Both the position numbers and the translations under genes were made by a program. A stretch of DNA of 64,000 nt from Cyclobacteriaceae bacterium (GTDB taxonomy: Bacteria; Bacteroidota; Bacteroidia; Cytophagales; Cyclobacteriaceae). The notes under the pieces were generated by a model. That model was not told the origin of the DNA. It saw only the letters and a list, made by a program, of their open reading frames with translations, and did not search any database. This document shows positions 39,271 through 48,222 of this stretch, piece after piece; the stretch's first letter is position 1, and each line of letters opens with the position of its first letter. The DNA lies in NCBI GenBank assembly GCA_026003355.1, contig BPHC01000001.1:310001-374000 (forward strand), given 5' to 3'.

Positions 39271-40532
39271 AGGCTTCGATCTATAATTGGTGAAAAACTG
39301 TATTTAATATTTAAAAAAGCCCCAAGACTGGCCAGCGAAACGCCACCCTCGCCCACACCGGCCAGTGGGGCTTTAAAGAAAGGCTCGAGTTGAACAGCCC
39401 ATTGACTGTTTAACTTCCTGTTCAGGCCAACTGAAAAATTCAGCACGCTAAACCATTCATTATTCTTGCCGCGTATGGTTTGCTCGTACGTATAAACATT
39501 GCCATAACCAGCCCGTACCTGATAGACATAACGCTCTTCGCTCATCAGGTAAGACGAGACCCCTGCTCCGGCATAAAGGGACCATTTTCGCCCGTGGGAA
39601 AAATGGTAATACGCCATTACCGGAACGTCCCACATGTAGCAGCGCCCATCAACCCAGTCGCTGGGTTGTCCGTTGTATTCCACGTTTCGGGCTGAGTAAA
39701 ATTTATTGGAACGCACGAGCCCAGAAGCCACTGAGAGCCTTTTACTGATTGCATACTCAACAAGCAAACCGTAGTTGAACCCCATCTTACCAGGCCGGAC
39801 CGATTTTACCGTTGAATAATCGGGAGAGACGGCAAACTTTATTGAAAAGCCGCAACAGTTTTTTTTGCTTTTAGCCTCATTTTCTGATGGAACTTCGACT
39901 TGACGGGCAACGGAATATTCCAGTTTGTGCAATGCCTTCTCCTCCATGCTGGACGAGTCGGACGGGTCGGACGATTCAGGAATAACATCGTCCGTGCTTC
40001 CTGAGGCATTGCCCGTTGCTGCAAACTGCCGGCCGGTTATCGGGTTGTTGCCGGTTTTACGGGGTTCGTCTTTTATAAAAAAGCCAGTTAAACCAACATC
40101 ATGTCCGGCAGCCGATAATTGCGGTTCAACTCGTTTCGCGGCTTTACTGGCTGTTGTCTTAATATTCTTAGCTTCAGGCTGTGTGCGCAACGTGGGCAGT
40201 CTTTCAGCTTTTGAAACAAATTGGTCCGGATTAAATTGAATTTTGCTTTCGGCCGGTTCCCGGCGGAGTGCATTATGGCGTGGCTGAGCCGGTGCATGTA
40301 AAGCTTCTTCGGGTGACTGCGTTGTCAAACCCTGCCACATCAACACAGCAGTAGCAATTACCAGTATTGATCCGGAAATTATGCCCGTGCTTCTTCTGAA
40401 AAACAGCTCCTGATCAGCTTTCTCCAACCGAAGCTGCATATCGGTCCAATCGGGCATGACCGCATCGCCTTCCGATTTCTCAGCGGCTCGTTTGAACAGA
40501 TTGTCCAAATCCTGATCAGGCCAGTTTTGCAT
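39267..40532 (-). CDS. Anti-sigma-like transmembrane protein with C-terminal outer-membrane beta-barrel domain
   Basis: 421 residues. The first 45 residues (DLDNLFKRAAEKSEGDAV ... PDWTDMQLRLEKADQEL) are soluble and helical, like zinc-free anti-sigma N-termini of Bacteroidota. One membrane segment follows (about 50-68, IISGSILVIATAVLMW), then a long low-complexity periplasmic linker (about 70-240) and a C-terminal barrel-like domain (about 245-421; FSIKFAVSPDYSTVKSV ... LSVASGLVRSNKFYSARN ... WAVQLEPFFKAPLAGVGEGG). It overlaps the sigma gene by 17 bases, so it is translationally coupled. It is the probable regulator of that sigma factor, spanning both membranes; this is inference from layout. 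Confidence 0.8.
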   Translation of the reverse strand: MQNWPDQDLDNLFKRAAEKSEGDAVMPDWTDMQLRLEKADQELFFRRSTGIISGSILVIATAVLMWQGLTTQSPEEALHAPAQPRHNALRREPAESKIQFNPDQFVSKAERLPTLRTQPEAKNIKTTASKAAKRVEPQLSAAGHDVGLTGFFIKDEPRKTGNNPITGRQFAATGNASGSTDDVIPESSDPSDSSSMEEKALHKLEYSVARQVEVPSENEAKSKKNCCGFSIKFAVSPDYSTVKSVRPGKMGFNYGLLVEYAISKRLSVASGLVRSNKFYSARNVEYNGQPSDWVDGRCYMWDVPVMAYYHFSHGRKWSLYAGAGVSSYLMSEERYVYQVRAGYGNVYTYEQTIRGKNNEWFSVLNFSVGLNRKLNSQWAVQLEPFFKAPLAGVGEGGVSLASLGAFLNIKYSFSPIIDRSL

Positions 40533-41061
40533 ATTTTCTTTTGTTTATCATTTCGAGCATTCGTCTCAATTGTTCCCGTGCCTTTGAAAGGTTTGATTTT
40601 GATGTTCCTGCTGATATTCCCAGAATTGCACCAATTTCTTCGTGTGTATAGCCATCAATGGCATAGAGGTTAAAAACCATGCGGTATGCGGGGGGCAGGC
40701 TTTGCACCAAGGCAATAAGCTCTTTATGCGAGAGTTCATTAACTGCATCCGGGGGGACAATTAATTTATGGAGAACCAAATCAGCTGTCTGCTGGTAATA
40801 GTGTTTTTTCTCCTTCCTGTAATGATCAATTGATGCGTTGATCATGATCCTTCTTATCCATGCCTTAAAGGAAGTATCCGGTTTATACTGATCTATCTTC
40901 TGGAATATTTTCATGAAACCATCGTTGGTTACTTCTCTTGCCTCTTCTGATGTGCGACAATAACGTGCGCAAACGCTAAAGCAGTAGCCATAGTATGCGT
41001 TGTACAATTGCCGCTGGCACCTGCGGTCGTTTCGTTTGCACCCTTCTATCAGGTTATGCAT
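40516..41061 (-). CDS. ECF sigma-70 family RNA polymerase sigma factor
   Basis: 181 residues from ATG 41061; an upstream start at 41211 would add 50 residues unlike the family. Region 2 is GYCFSVCARYCRTSEEAREV ... FQKIDQYKPDTSFKAWIRRI. Region 4 carries LPPAYRMVFNLYAIDGYTHE and IGAILGISAGTSKSNLSKAR. It should direct RNA polymerase to envelope or stress genes, including possibly its own operon. Downstream overlap with the anti-sigma-like membrane protein supports a sigma/anti-sigma pair. Confidence 0.93.
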   Translation of the reverse strand: MHNLIEGCKRNDRRCQRQLYNAYYGYCFSVCARYCRTSEEAREVTNDGFMKIFQKIDQYKPDTSFKAWIRRIMINASIDHYRKEKKHYYQQTADLVLHKLIVPPDAVNELSHKELIALVQSLPPAYRMVFNLYAIDGYTHEEIGAILGISAGTSKSNLSKAREQLRRMLEMINKRKYAKLA

Positions 41062-41174
41062 GGGCAAGGGGCGGATTTTGAAAATTTCACACAATACGGA
41101 TGATTTTAGGGAAGGGTTGCCTTCGGTATGGAAAGTTACGAAAGGTTGTGTGCCCGGATTATTCAAATAAATGA

Positions 41175-41245
41175 AAAACCCCCGAAATCCTGGACTCCGG
41201 GGGCTTTTCACGTCTATAGTTGGCTTTAATCCTGTTACAATATTA
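41175..41245 (-). terminator. Terminator module copy 2 (second in transcription order)
   Basis: On the minus strand the order is GATTAAAGCCAACTATAGAC, GTGAAAAG, a CCCCCG/CGGGGG hairpin (arms 41179-41184 and 41198-41203) and TTTTTC. The part before the hairpin is nearly identical to copy 1 about 165 bases upstream. Confidence 0.65.
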
Positions 41246-41335
41246 AGCAGCCGGGGTAGTTGGAGCTAACCTGTATCGGTATTGGGTATTTATTGGCGAT
41301 AAACGGCCGCAACAGGTAGTCGGCCGGATATAAAA

Positions 41336-41410
41336 ACTGAAACCCCCGAATCTGTTCACGACAGCGGGGGTTTCAATGTCTACAGTTGGCTTTAATCGTG
41401 TGTAAAGTTA
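41336..41410 (-). terminator. Terminator module copy 1, after the thrS-rplT operon
   Basis: On the minus strand GATTAAAGCCAACTGTAGAC precedes a perfect ten-base stem, GAAACCCCCG/CGGGGGTTTC (41339-41348 and 41365-41374), with inner stem CTGT/ACAG, followed by GTTTTTA. It lies 29 bases after the stop of the 60-residue ORF. Confidence 0.75.
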
Positions 41411-41438
41411 GCAGTAAACTTTAGAAAAACAACCCCGG

Positions 41439-41621
41439 CTAAGGAAAAATACTGTCTTTCTTTATCGAATCGGGTTTGGCGAACTTATTCTCAATTCGTT
41501 GGCGCAATTGCGGTTTGGAGCCTGGAAAGGTGGTTTTTCGGGAAAAATCAATGCTTACTGCCAAAACGATAAGCAGGTAAGCAAGGGCGCAGGCCAGAAA
41601 TATTTTCCTGGAGCGGCTCAT
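41439..41621 (-). CDS. Small single-pass membrane protein, unknown
   Basis: 60 residues: a basic start (MSRSRKIF), one membrane helix (about 8-24, LACALAYLLIVLAVSI) and a basic, charged tail ending KKDSIFP. It starts 34 bases after rplT on the same strand and before a strong terminator, so it is probably the last gene of the thrS-infC-rpmI-rplT transcript. No family was recognised. A short ORF can be chance, but the position and the clean membrane topology support it. Confidence 0.5.
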   Translation of the reverse strand: MSRSRKIFLACALAYLLIVLAVSIDFSRKTTFPGSKPQLRQRIENKFAKPDSIKKDSIFP

Positions 41622-41655
41622 TAGTATAAAAAAGGCCGCATGTTGCGGCCGGTTA

Positions 41656-42000
41656 TTATTTCACTTTCTTCACCACGGCTTCAAAAGCCTCCGGGTGGTT
41701 CATGGCCAGGTCGGCCAGCGCTTTGCGGTTCAACTCAATGCCGCTTTTTTTAAGGCGGCCCATAAATTCAGAATAGGATAATCCGTGTGCCCGCACACCG
41801 GCATTGATGCGTGCAATCCACAGCGCGCGGAATTCGCGTTTTTTCTGTTTCCGGTCGCGGTAGGCATAGGTTAAACCTTTCTCAACGGCATTTTTGGCTA
41901 CCGTCCATACGTTTTTTCTGCGGCCAAAATAACCTTTGGCCAGTTTCATGATGCGCTTCCGTTTGGCGCGCGATGCTACATTGTTAACTGATCTGGGCAT
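41656..42000 (-). CDS. rplT: 50S ribosomal protein L20
   Basis: 114 residues, normal length. The N-terminus [20 protein letters not shown] and [20 protein letters not shown], then [21 protein letters not shown] and a C-terminal globular part, are diagnostic of L20. It binds 23S rRNA early in 50S assembly and in several bacteria represses its own operon. It lies 100 bases after rpmI. Confidence 0.98.
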   Translation of the reverse strand: MPRSVNNVASRAKRKRIMKLAKGYFGRRKNVWTVAKNAVEKGLTYAYRDRKQKKREFRALWIARINAGVRAHGLSYSEFMGRLKKSGIELNRKALADLAMNHPEAFEAVVKKVK

Positions 42001-42100
42001 AGTTCATCATTTTTTTGGCTGAGGGCGACCGCCAGGGGCGATGCTTGAGCTCCACAGCCGGGTTAAACATTATAAACCGGTTGCTGCCGGCGGCAGCAAC

Positions 42101-42301
42101 TTAAAATGCGTAAGGCAGCATGGGCTTTATATTCACCACATCGGTAGGTTTTACAACCTGTTTGCGGGTAAGCCTGCGCTTTTGCTTCGTTTCTTTTTTG
42201 GTAAGAATGTGGTTTTTATAGGCACGTTTGTGCATAATCTTACCGGTTCCGGTAACCTTAAAGCGCTTTTTGGCTCCTGATTTGGTTTTAACTTTAGGCA
42301 T
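42101..42301 (-). CDS. rpmI: 50S ribosomal protein L35
   Basis: 66 residues. [20 protein letters not shown] and the basic core [20 protein letters not shown] are characteristic of L35. It follows infC by one base, the conserved infC-rpmI-rplT order. Confidence 0.98.
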   Translation of the reverse strand: MPKVKTKSGAKKRFKVTGTGKIMHKRAYKNHILTKKETKQKRRLTRKQVVKPTDVVNIKPMLPYAF

Positions 42302-42302
42302 A

Positions 42303-42887
42303 CTACTCAGCTTTTGTTTTTTCCTTTGCGACTTTTCCTTTCGACTGGATAATTATTGACATCCGTTTGCCTTCCAGTTTAGGCATTTGCTCCACTTTGC
42401 CATACTCTTCCAGGGCCTGGGCAAACTTCAGCAACAATATCTCGCCTCTTTCCTTATAAATTATTGTTCTTCCCGGAAAGAACACCGTGGCTTTTACCTT
42501 GGCTCCTTCCTGCAGGAAGTTCATGGCATGTTTGAGCTTGAAGTTGAAGTCGTGCTCTTCGGTATTAGGCCCAAAGCGAATTTCCTTCACCACCACCTTC
42601 ACGGCTTTGGCCTTGATTTCCTTCTGCTTCTTCTTCTGCTCGTACTTAAACTTGGAGTAGTCAATTACCTTGCAAACAGGCGGGTCGGCATTGGGTGAAA
42701 TTTCCACAAGGTCCAAACCCTGATCCCTTGCAATGCGCAAAGCTTCCTGCAAGGGGTAGATGTCAACTTTTACATTGTCGCCAACCAACCGCACCCTGGG
42801 AGCGGTAATTCTTTCGTTTACACGGTAGGGCTCTTCTTTGCGCGGAGGCCCTTTGCGAAAGAATGGTCTGTTTGTCTGGTTTATAAT
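42303..42887 (-). CDS. infC: Translation initiation factor IF-3, probable AUU start
   Basis: 194 residues if started at ATT 42887. The frame is open upstream of the GTG at 42794, and that extension encodes [30 protein letters not shown], matching the conserved IF-3 N-terminus, so GTG 42794 would truncate the N-domain. In the extension there is no ATG, GTG or TTG; the candidates are ATT 42887 and ATA 42884, 7-8 bases after AGGAAG. E. coli infC also uses AUU, which lets IF-3 repress its own translation. C-domain motifs include [20 protein letters not shown] and [14 protein letters not shown]. It lies 117 bases downstream of thrS. Confidence 0.95.
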   Translation of the reverse strand: MINQTNRPFFRKGPPRKEEPYRVNERITAPRVRLVGDNVKVDIYPLQEALRIARDQGLDLVEISPNADPPVCKVIDYSKFKYEQKKKQKEIKAKAVKVVVKEIRFGPNTEEHDFNFKLKHAMNFLQEGAKVKATVFFPGRTIIYKERGEILLLKFAQALEEYGKVEQMPKLEGKRMSIIIQSKGKVAKEKTKAE

Positions 42888-43004
42888 ACTACTTCCTGGT
42901 TATAGTTAAACATGGCCCATCCGGTGCCGGCACCAAACCTGCCGCTTACCGGAAAGGGTGCAAATATCGGTAAAACAAGCAAGAATCAAAACTCCGGCTC
43001 AAAA

Positions 43005-44945
43005 TTAAAACGAAGCGGGGATGGCTGCCTCCGCCTTAAACAGTTCGATGAAGGTTTCCAGAAGCTGGCTGCCCTGATCGCCTTCGCCATGTTTGCGCAC
43101 GGCCACTTTGCCTTCGGCTGCTTCGCGTTCGCCCACAATGAGCATGTAGGGTATTTTTTTTACTTCGGCATCCCGTATCTTCCTTCCGATTTTTTCGTCC
43201 CGGTCATCCATAAATCCTCTGATATCCAATGACTTAAGCCTATCCAGAACTTGCTGTGCATAAAGGTTGGATTTTTCGGATATGGGCAGTACGGCAACCT
43301 GGTCGGGGGTTAGCCACAGCGGAAAGTTTCCGGCGCAATGTTCAATGAGTACGGCTACGAACCGTTCCAGCGAACCGAACGGGGCCCGGTGAATCATGAC
43401 GGGCCGGTGGCGCTGGTTGTCGGCTCCGGTGTATTCCAGTTCAAAGCGCTGGGGCAACTGGTAGTCAACCTGTATGGTGCCGAGTTGCCAGCTTCGCCCT
43501 AAGGCATCTTTTACCATGAAATCCAGTTTGGGGCCGTAGAAGGCGGCCTCGCCCTTAACGGCTACGGTTTTGAGTCCGCGCTCATCGGCAGCTTCCTGTA
43601 TTTCGCGCTCGGCTCTTTCCCATAGTGCGTCATCACCAATGTATTTTTCCTTATTGGCGGGGTCGCGCAACGAGATTTGGGCGGTGTAGCTTTCAAAGCC
43701 CAGGGCGCGAAATACATACAACACCAGGTCTATCACTTTTACAAATTCTTCTTTTACCTGGTCGGGGCGGCAGAAAATATGGGCATCATCCTGTGTAAAG
43801 CCACGTACGCGGGTAAGCCCGTGCAATTCACCGCTTTGCTCATACCGATATACTGTACCAAACTCTGCTAGCCTAACAGGCAGGTCGCGGTAAGAGCGGG
43901 GCTTTGACCGGTATATCTCGCAGTGGTGCGGGCAATTCATGGGTTTAAGCAAAAACTCTTCGTTTTCATCGGGGGTGCGTATGGGTTGAAAAGAGTCTTT
44001 GCCGTATTTTTCGTAATGCCCGGAGGTTACGTACAAGGCTTTGCTGCCTATGTGGGGGGTTACTACGGGGTCGTAGCCTGCCTTTAGCTGGGCGCTACGC
44101 ATAAACTGTTCAAGGCGTTCGCGTAAAATGGTTCCCTTTGGCAGCCATAACGGAAGCCCCAGGCCTACCTTCTCTGAAAAAGTAAACAACTCTAATTCTT
44201 TACCCAGCTTGCGGTGGTCGCGCTTACGCGCTTCTTCCAGCATTTTCAGGTAGTCGTCAAGTTCCTTTTGCCTGGGGAAGGTAATTCCGTAAATGCGCGT
44301 AAGCATTTTGTTTTTTTCGTTGCCGCGCCAGTAGGCCCCGGCTACGTTGAGCAGTTTTATTGCTTTGATGAAACCGGTATGGGGAATATGCGGCCCCTTA
44401 CATAAGTCAGTGAAGTTTCCCTGGCGGTAGAACGTAATGGAGCCATCGGCCAGCTCGTTGATGAGCTCGATCTTGTAGGGATCGCCTTTGCGGGTAAAGT
44501 ATTCCAGCGCGCGGGCTTTATTTACTTCTTCCCTGATGTAGGGATTTTCCTGGCGGGCCAGTTCTTTCATTTTGTTCTCTACCTGTATGAGGTCTTCTTC
44601 TCCAAAAGGCCGTCCGTCCAGGTCCACATCATAATAAAATCCGTTTTCAACCGGCGGACCTATACCAAACTTTACTCCCGGGTACAGGGCTTCCAGCGCT
44701 TCGGCCATGAGGTGTGCCGATGAATGCCAGAATGCGTACTTGCCGCCAGCATCGTTCCAGGTTAATATCTTCACAGTGGAATCGGAGGTTATAGGTCGGG
44801 ATAAGTCTCTTACTTCACCGTTAACTTCAATGGCCAACGCATTTCTGGCCAGCCCTTCGGAAATGCTGCGGGCTATTTCGGCACCGGTAACACCGGTGGA
44901 AAATTCGCGAACGCTTCCATCCGGCAAGGTTATTTTTATGTTCAT
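43005..44945 (-). CDS. thrS: Threonyl-tRNA synthetase
   Basis: 646 residues, full length. Domains are TGS (1-60), the second additional/editing domain with [17 protein letters not shown] (about 73) and a class II core with zinc Cys in [11 protein letters not shown] (about 336), [14 protein letters not shown], then the anticodon-binding domain. It charges tRNA-Thr. It is first in thrS-infC-rpmI-rplT, and a TATATTTG box lies 17 bases before its ATG. Confidence 0.98.
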   Translation of the reverse strand: MNIKITLPDGSVREFSTGVTGAEIARSISEGLARNALAIEVNGEVRDLSRPITSDSTVKILTWNDAGGKYAFWHSSAHLMAEALEALYPGVKFGIGPPVENGFYYDVDLDGRPFGEEDLIQVENKMKELARQENPYIREEVNKARALEYFTRKGDPYKIELINELADGSITFYRQGNFTDLCKGPHIPHTGFIKAIKLLNVAGAYWRGNEKNKMLTRIYGITFPRQKELDDYLKMLEEARKRDHRKLGKELELFTFSEKVGLGLPLWLPKGTILRERLEQFMRSAQLKAGYDPVVTPHIGSKALYVTSGHYEKYGKDSFQPIRTPDENEEFLLKPMNCPHHCEIYRSKPRSYRDLPVRLAEFGTVYRYEQSGELHGLTRVRGFTQDDAHIFCRPDQVKEEFVKVIDLVLYVFRALGFESYTAQISLRDPANKEKYIGDDALWERAEREIQEAADERGLKTVAVKGEAAFYGPKLDFMVKDALGRSWQLGTIQVDYQLPQRFELEYTGADNQRHRPVMIHRAPFGSLERFVAVLIEHCAGNFPLWLTPDQVAVLPISEKSNLYAQQVLDRLKSLDIRGFMDDRDEKIGRKIRDAEVKKIPYMLIVGEREAAEGKVAVRKHGEGDQGSQLLETFIELFKAEAAIPASF

Positions 44946-44961
44946 GGCAAATATTGAGGTG

Positions 44962-44969
44962 CAAATATA
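44962..44969 (-). promoter_or_regulatory. Candidate -7 promoter box of thrS operon
   Basis: TATATTTG on the minus strand fits the Bacteroidota -7 consensus TAnnTTTG exactly and lies 16 bases before the thrS ATG. No convincing -33 TTTG was found. Confidence 0.45.
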
Positions 44970-45015
44970 GAAGGCTTAAGGCATACCGTGTTGCTCGGGT
45001 GCAGTATGTTGCTTG

Positions 45016-47505
45016 TTACAGTTTGAACTGGGCTGTAAATAGAATGCCAAACCTGCGGGCCCGTTCATTTTCCAGATAGCTTAACCGGTGTATGAAGTCT
45101 ACACGAATAAAGCGAAAGATATTTTCAACGCCATAGCCCAGTTCAAGGTAGGGCCGGTTCCAGGTAAGGTTGGCGTTGCCGGCAGGGAATGGCAGGGGAT
45201 TGCTGATGTCGAGGTTGGCCTGGCGGAGGCTGCCTGCCAGTATATTGGCATAGCCGGTAAGGCGCCAGTGCAGCCTGCGCATTAGTGGAATGCTGTTCAG
45301 CAAAAAGCCTTCAAAATGATGGCGGTACTGCAGCGACACAAAGCGGTCGCTGAAAAACTCGCCAAAGTTCAAAAGGTTGTACAGGAAATCGGTGTAAAAA
45401 GGGGTTTCGTTGCCCAGGTGCCAGGAGAGCAGCGGATAGGGCAATACGTCATCGGTATATTCGCCGGTCACCGACAGGTGTGCGTAGCCCAGCGGCCCCA
45501 TAGGAAGTTTTTTAAGCACCGAGATCCTGAATTTATCGTACGAAAAATCACTGCCCAACACCCCTTTTAGCCCTTTGCTGTACCGCAGTGTAATAATGGG
45601 CCATTTTTGCGGCCCGAGGCTTACGCGTTCGTTATCGTACTGCAAAAATAACTCATCGCGTGCTATGCGCGACTCGAACACCACTTCTGCCCTTCTGAAT
45701 GAATTTTGCAATGAAGTAAGGTCGCCCGGATTGGTATAATACCCAAAATCGAATACCGGGTTAAAGGTATTGAACCTGAAAGCTATGCGCTGCGACACAC
45801 CTGTAAGTAATTCGCGTTGCAGGTTAAAGCGCAGCTCATCGAAGTAATATCCTCTGCGAAATATGCCCCACCTTGAGGCGGCAAGAAAAAGATAGCTGTC
45901 GGCCAGGGCCTCGTCATCAATGCCTACGCGCCAAAGGTCGTGCCGGTAACGCAGGCTGGCTACCGTCCATCGCTTGCGGTCAATGATGTGCATGGCATGG
46001 ACTGTGTATTTAAGCCGTTGGTCATCGAAACCGTATCCAATCTGGGCGCCAAATTCCCATTTTCGACTAAACAGGTAGTTGGTTTTAAAGCCGCTCTGTA
46101 ACCTTAACCCTTCAATGTCGTTCCAGGCCAGCAGGCGCAAATAGGGCCCTATATCTACCTTACCCACTTTTTTATATCCGTTTATAATAACCTTGGCAAT
46201 GTCAACATAGGTGCGCACTACCGGAATATTGGTAAGGGTGTCAATCATTCTGTACACCGTTTTTTCGGTTTCTGTAAGCGGCTCATGGCGCAGCTGGTTC
46301 CAGTGTTCATCGTTATCCCGGTTAAGCATATAGCCTTCTTCAAGCAAAATTTGTTTTTCGTAAAAGCGGGGCTCTCTGGGCTGGTTTATAACAATATTTT
46401 TATTTGATGTGTAAAATTTGGCCAGCATGCCGGCCCAGTCATCGCGCACCTCGCCCACATCAACCAGTACCCGGTTCTTTACCGGCAGCCACGGCCCTGC
46501 TTCGGTGGGAAGCAGTTCCTGCTGAATTTTTATTTTTTCAATGAAGTTAAGGTTGGCCTGTTTACCAATGGTGGCCTCTATCTGCCTTAGGGCATATTCG
46601 TTTTTCGTTATCCACATGGTGCCGGTAAAGGCAAGAGCCTGTGGGTTTTTAGGGTAAAAGTCTATCCGGTAACAATAATGGTCGCCCACATATACGCTGT
46701 CCATCAAGTCGTACTCATAATACAGCCGCCAGCCATCGGCAATGGGCGAAACAAAATCCTTTTCAAGGATGGTAAGCCAGTTTTTGTAAAAATTGTATTC
46801 CTGGAATGTGGGTCCGATAAGCTGACTGGTGAGGGACCCGTCTTCAAAGCCCAGGCCGCTGATTTTGGTTTCTTTAATGTTTTCGAGTTTCATATCCGGA
46901 TGGCTCCGGTAATAAAAGCGCGATATGCTTTCTGAAATAAATACCGGCAGTACGGGCTTACCATCTTCGCCGGCAATAACTGCAACGCTGTCTAGCACGC
47001 GCGAAATTTTTTGTATAATTTTTTTATTCCGGAATTTTTCGGTCATGTTATCGATATCTATTTCAATTTTCGAATAGGTATCATACTCATAGGCCGACAG
47101 GCTTCGCTTGTCGTTGCGTTCTTTGTTTTTGATAACCTTGCGCATGATAGGAAATGCAGGGTTTTCGCCTGCCACAATCACAATATCGCGGAGCCGGGTT
47201 ATTTCTTCTTCGAGCTGAAAGTGGATAATCTGCTCCTGCCCTTTTTGCACATATTTGGTTCGGGGTTTATAACCAATATACGAGGCCAAGAGCGAATCGG
47301 CCGGGTGGTTGGTGGTAATCTGATAGTTACCATCAAAATCAGTGGTTGTGCCGATGCTTGTTCCTTTAAAAACAATATTCACAAACGGCAGCGGATCACC
47401 TGAAGCTGCATCGGTAACTTTTCCGCGAATAACAGTGGGCTGTGCTTCAGCCAGAAAAAACCATAGTGCACATAAGTAAATAAGCACGCGCTTCAGACCG
47501 GGCAT
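45016..47505 (-). CDS. DUF5686 and carboxypeptidase-regulatory-like domain protein, outer membrane
   Basis: 829 residues. A signal peptide precedes a carboxypeptidase-D regulatory-like domain (about 25-110; IRGKVTDAASGDPLPFVNIV), then the long DUF5686 region (EYDTYSKIEIDIDNMTEKF; WITKNEYALRQIEATIGKQ) and a barrel-like C-terminus ending in Phe-Lys-Leu. It is a widespread envelope protein of Bacteroidota with unknown function. It follows sanA by 52 bases and could be transcribed with it. Confidence 0.88.
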   Translation of the reverse strand: MPGLKRVLIYLCALWFFLAEAQPTVIRGKVTDAASGDPLPFVNIVFKGTSIGTTTDFDGNYQITTNHPADSLLASYIGYKPRTKYVQKGQEQIIHFQLEEEITRLRDIVIVAGENPAFPIMRKVIKNKERNDKRSLSAYEYDTYSKIEIDIDNMTEKFRNKKIIQKISRVLDSVAVIAGEDGKPVLPVFISESISRFYYRSHPDMKLENIKETKISGLGFEDGSLTSQLIGPTFQEYNFYKNWLTILEKDFVSPIADGWRLYYEYDLMDSVYVGDHYCYRIDFYPKNPQALAFTGTMWITKNEYALRQIEATIGKQANLNFIEKIKIQQELLPTEAGPWLPVKNRVLVDVGEVRDDWAGMLAKFYTSNKNIVINQPREPRFYEKQILLEEGYMLNRDNDEHWNQLRHEPLTETEKTVYRMIDTLTNIPVVRTYVDIAKVIINGYKKVGKVDIGPYLRLLAWNDIEGLRLQSGFKTNYLFSRKWEFGAQIGYGFDDQRLKYTVHAMHIIDRKRWTVASLRYRHDLWRVGIDDEALADSYLFLAASRWGIFRRGYYFDELRFNLQRELLTGVSQRIAFRFNTFNPVFDFGYYTNPGDLTSLQNSFRRAEVVFESRIARDELFLQYDNERVSLGPQKWPIITLRYSKGLKGVLGSDFSYDKFRISVLKKLPMGPLGYAHLSVTGEYTDDVLPYPLLSWHLGNETPFYTDFLYNLLNFGEFFSDRFVSLQYRHHFEGFLLNSIPLMRRLHWRLTGYANILAGSLRQANLDISNPLPFPAGNANLTWNRPYLELGYGVENIFRFIRVDFIHRLSYLENERARRFGILFTAQFKL

Positions 47506-47557
47506 ATATTCAAAATGTTAAAAATAGTTATAAAAATATTTCTGCCTGTTTACCCCA

Positions 47558-48196
47558 TCATTCGGTTAGCGGCAAAATCTCCGGTTTACCGAGAAAACGG
47601 GGCTTGGTTTTAAAAATATACAAATCCAAAACGGCCATGGGCCGGGCCAGTATTTCGCGCAGGGCAACGTTGTTCCATTTTTCCGGTCCTGCTGCCAGGG
47701 CCACGGCCTCTATACCTTCAAACTGGCAAATAAAAAGTGCGCGATAGGCATGAGCAGGCTGTGTGATGATAACCAGTTGCTCCTGCCCGAAAATTTTTTT
47801 ACTGCGCACTATGGAGTCGAGCGTGCGCAGGCCGGCGTAGTCGGATGTGATGGCCGCAGCCGGCACGCCCCTTGCCACCAGCGCTTTTTTCATTTCAAGT
47901 GGTTCGTTGTAATACTTCGACCGGTTGTCGCCACTCACAATTACATGCTTTATTTTACCGGCGTGGTACAACGCAGCGGCCGCATTCATGCGCTCATGAA
48001 AATAGGTGTTGGGGTTTCCTGACGACAGTCGGTGGCTGGTACCAGGTACCAAACCCACCTTATGCGGCGGCAGTGCCTCAACCTGATGAAAAACCCGGTG
48101 GCGCGTAGCCTGTACAACCCAAATGTTCAGTGTTGCTACCAGCAACAAACAAAACCCTGCAAAAAAGCCGAGGGCGCGTTTTAAAACCAACATCAT
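47558..48196 (-). CDS. SanA/YdcF family (DUF218) membrane protein
   Basis: 212 residues from ATG 48196; a TTG start at 48220 is less likely. One N-terminal membrane anchor (ALGFFAGFCLLLVATLNIWV) is followed by a DUF218 domain: VGLVPGTSHRLSSGNPNTYF, HVIVSGDNRSKYYNEPLEM, DYAGLRTLDSIVRSKKIFG and VIITQPAHAYRALF. E. coli SanA helps keep the envelope barrier intact; the biochemical activity is unknown. It starts 26 bases after trmH. Confidence 0.9.
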   Translation of the reverse strand: MMLVLKRALGFFAGFCLLLVATLNIWVVQATRHRVFHQVEALPPHKVGLVPGTSHRLSSGNPNTYFHERMNAAAALYHAGKIKHVIVSGDNRSKYYNEPLEMKKALVARGVPAAAITSDYAGLRTLDSIVRSKKIFGQEQLVIITQPAHAYRALFICQFEGIEAVALAAGPEKWNNVALREILARPMAVLDLYIFKTKPRFLGKPEILPLTE

Positions 48197-48222
48197 GCAG
48201 ATAAAGCCAACCGATTGCAAAG

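Larger units (their letters stand above)
41062..41438. other. Gene-poor stretch with two related terminator modules
   Basis: 377 bases between the ECF sigma gene and the 60-residue ORF at the end of the ribosomal-protein operon. It holds two hairpins described separately and the leader of the sigma gene. Nothing else was recognised; no tRNA or tmRNA signature was found. Confidence 0.6.

Noticed and set aside
41062-41211. Longer start for the ECF sigma factor
   Set aside because: The added 50 residues are Pro/Gly-rich and unlike region 1 of ECF factors, and they run over a terminator hairpin.
41062-41438. Possible tmRNA or other structured RNA gene
   Set aside because: The stretch has hairpins but lacks a tRNA-like acceptor end, a T-loop motif and a recognisable tag reading frame; terminators explain the structure better.
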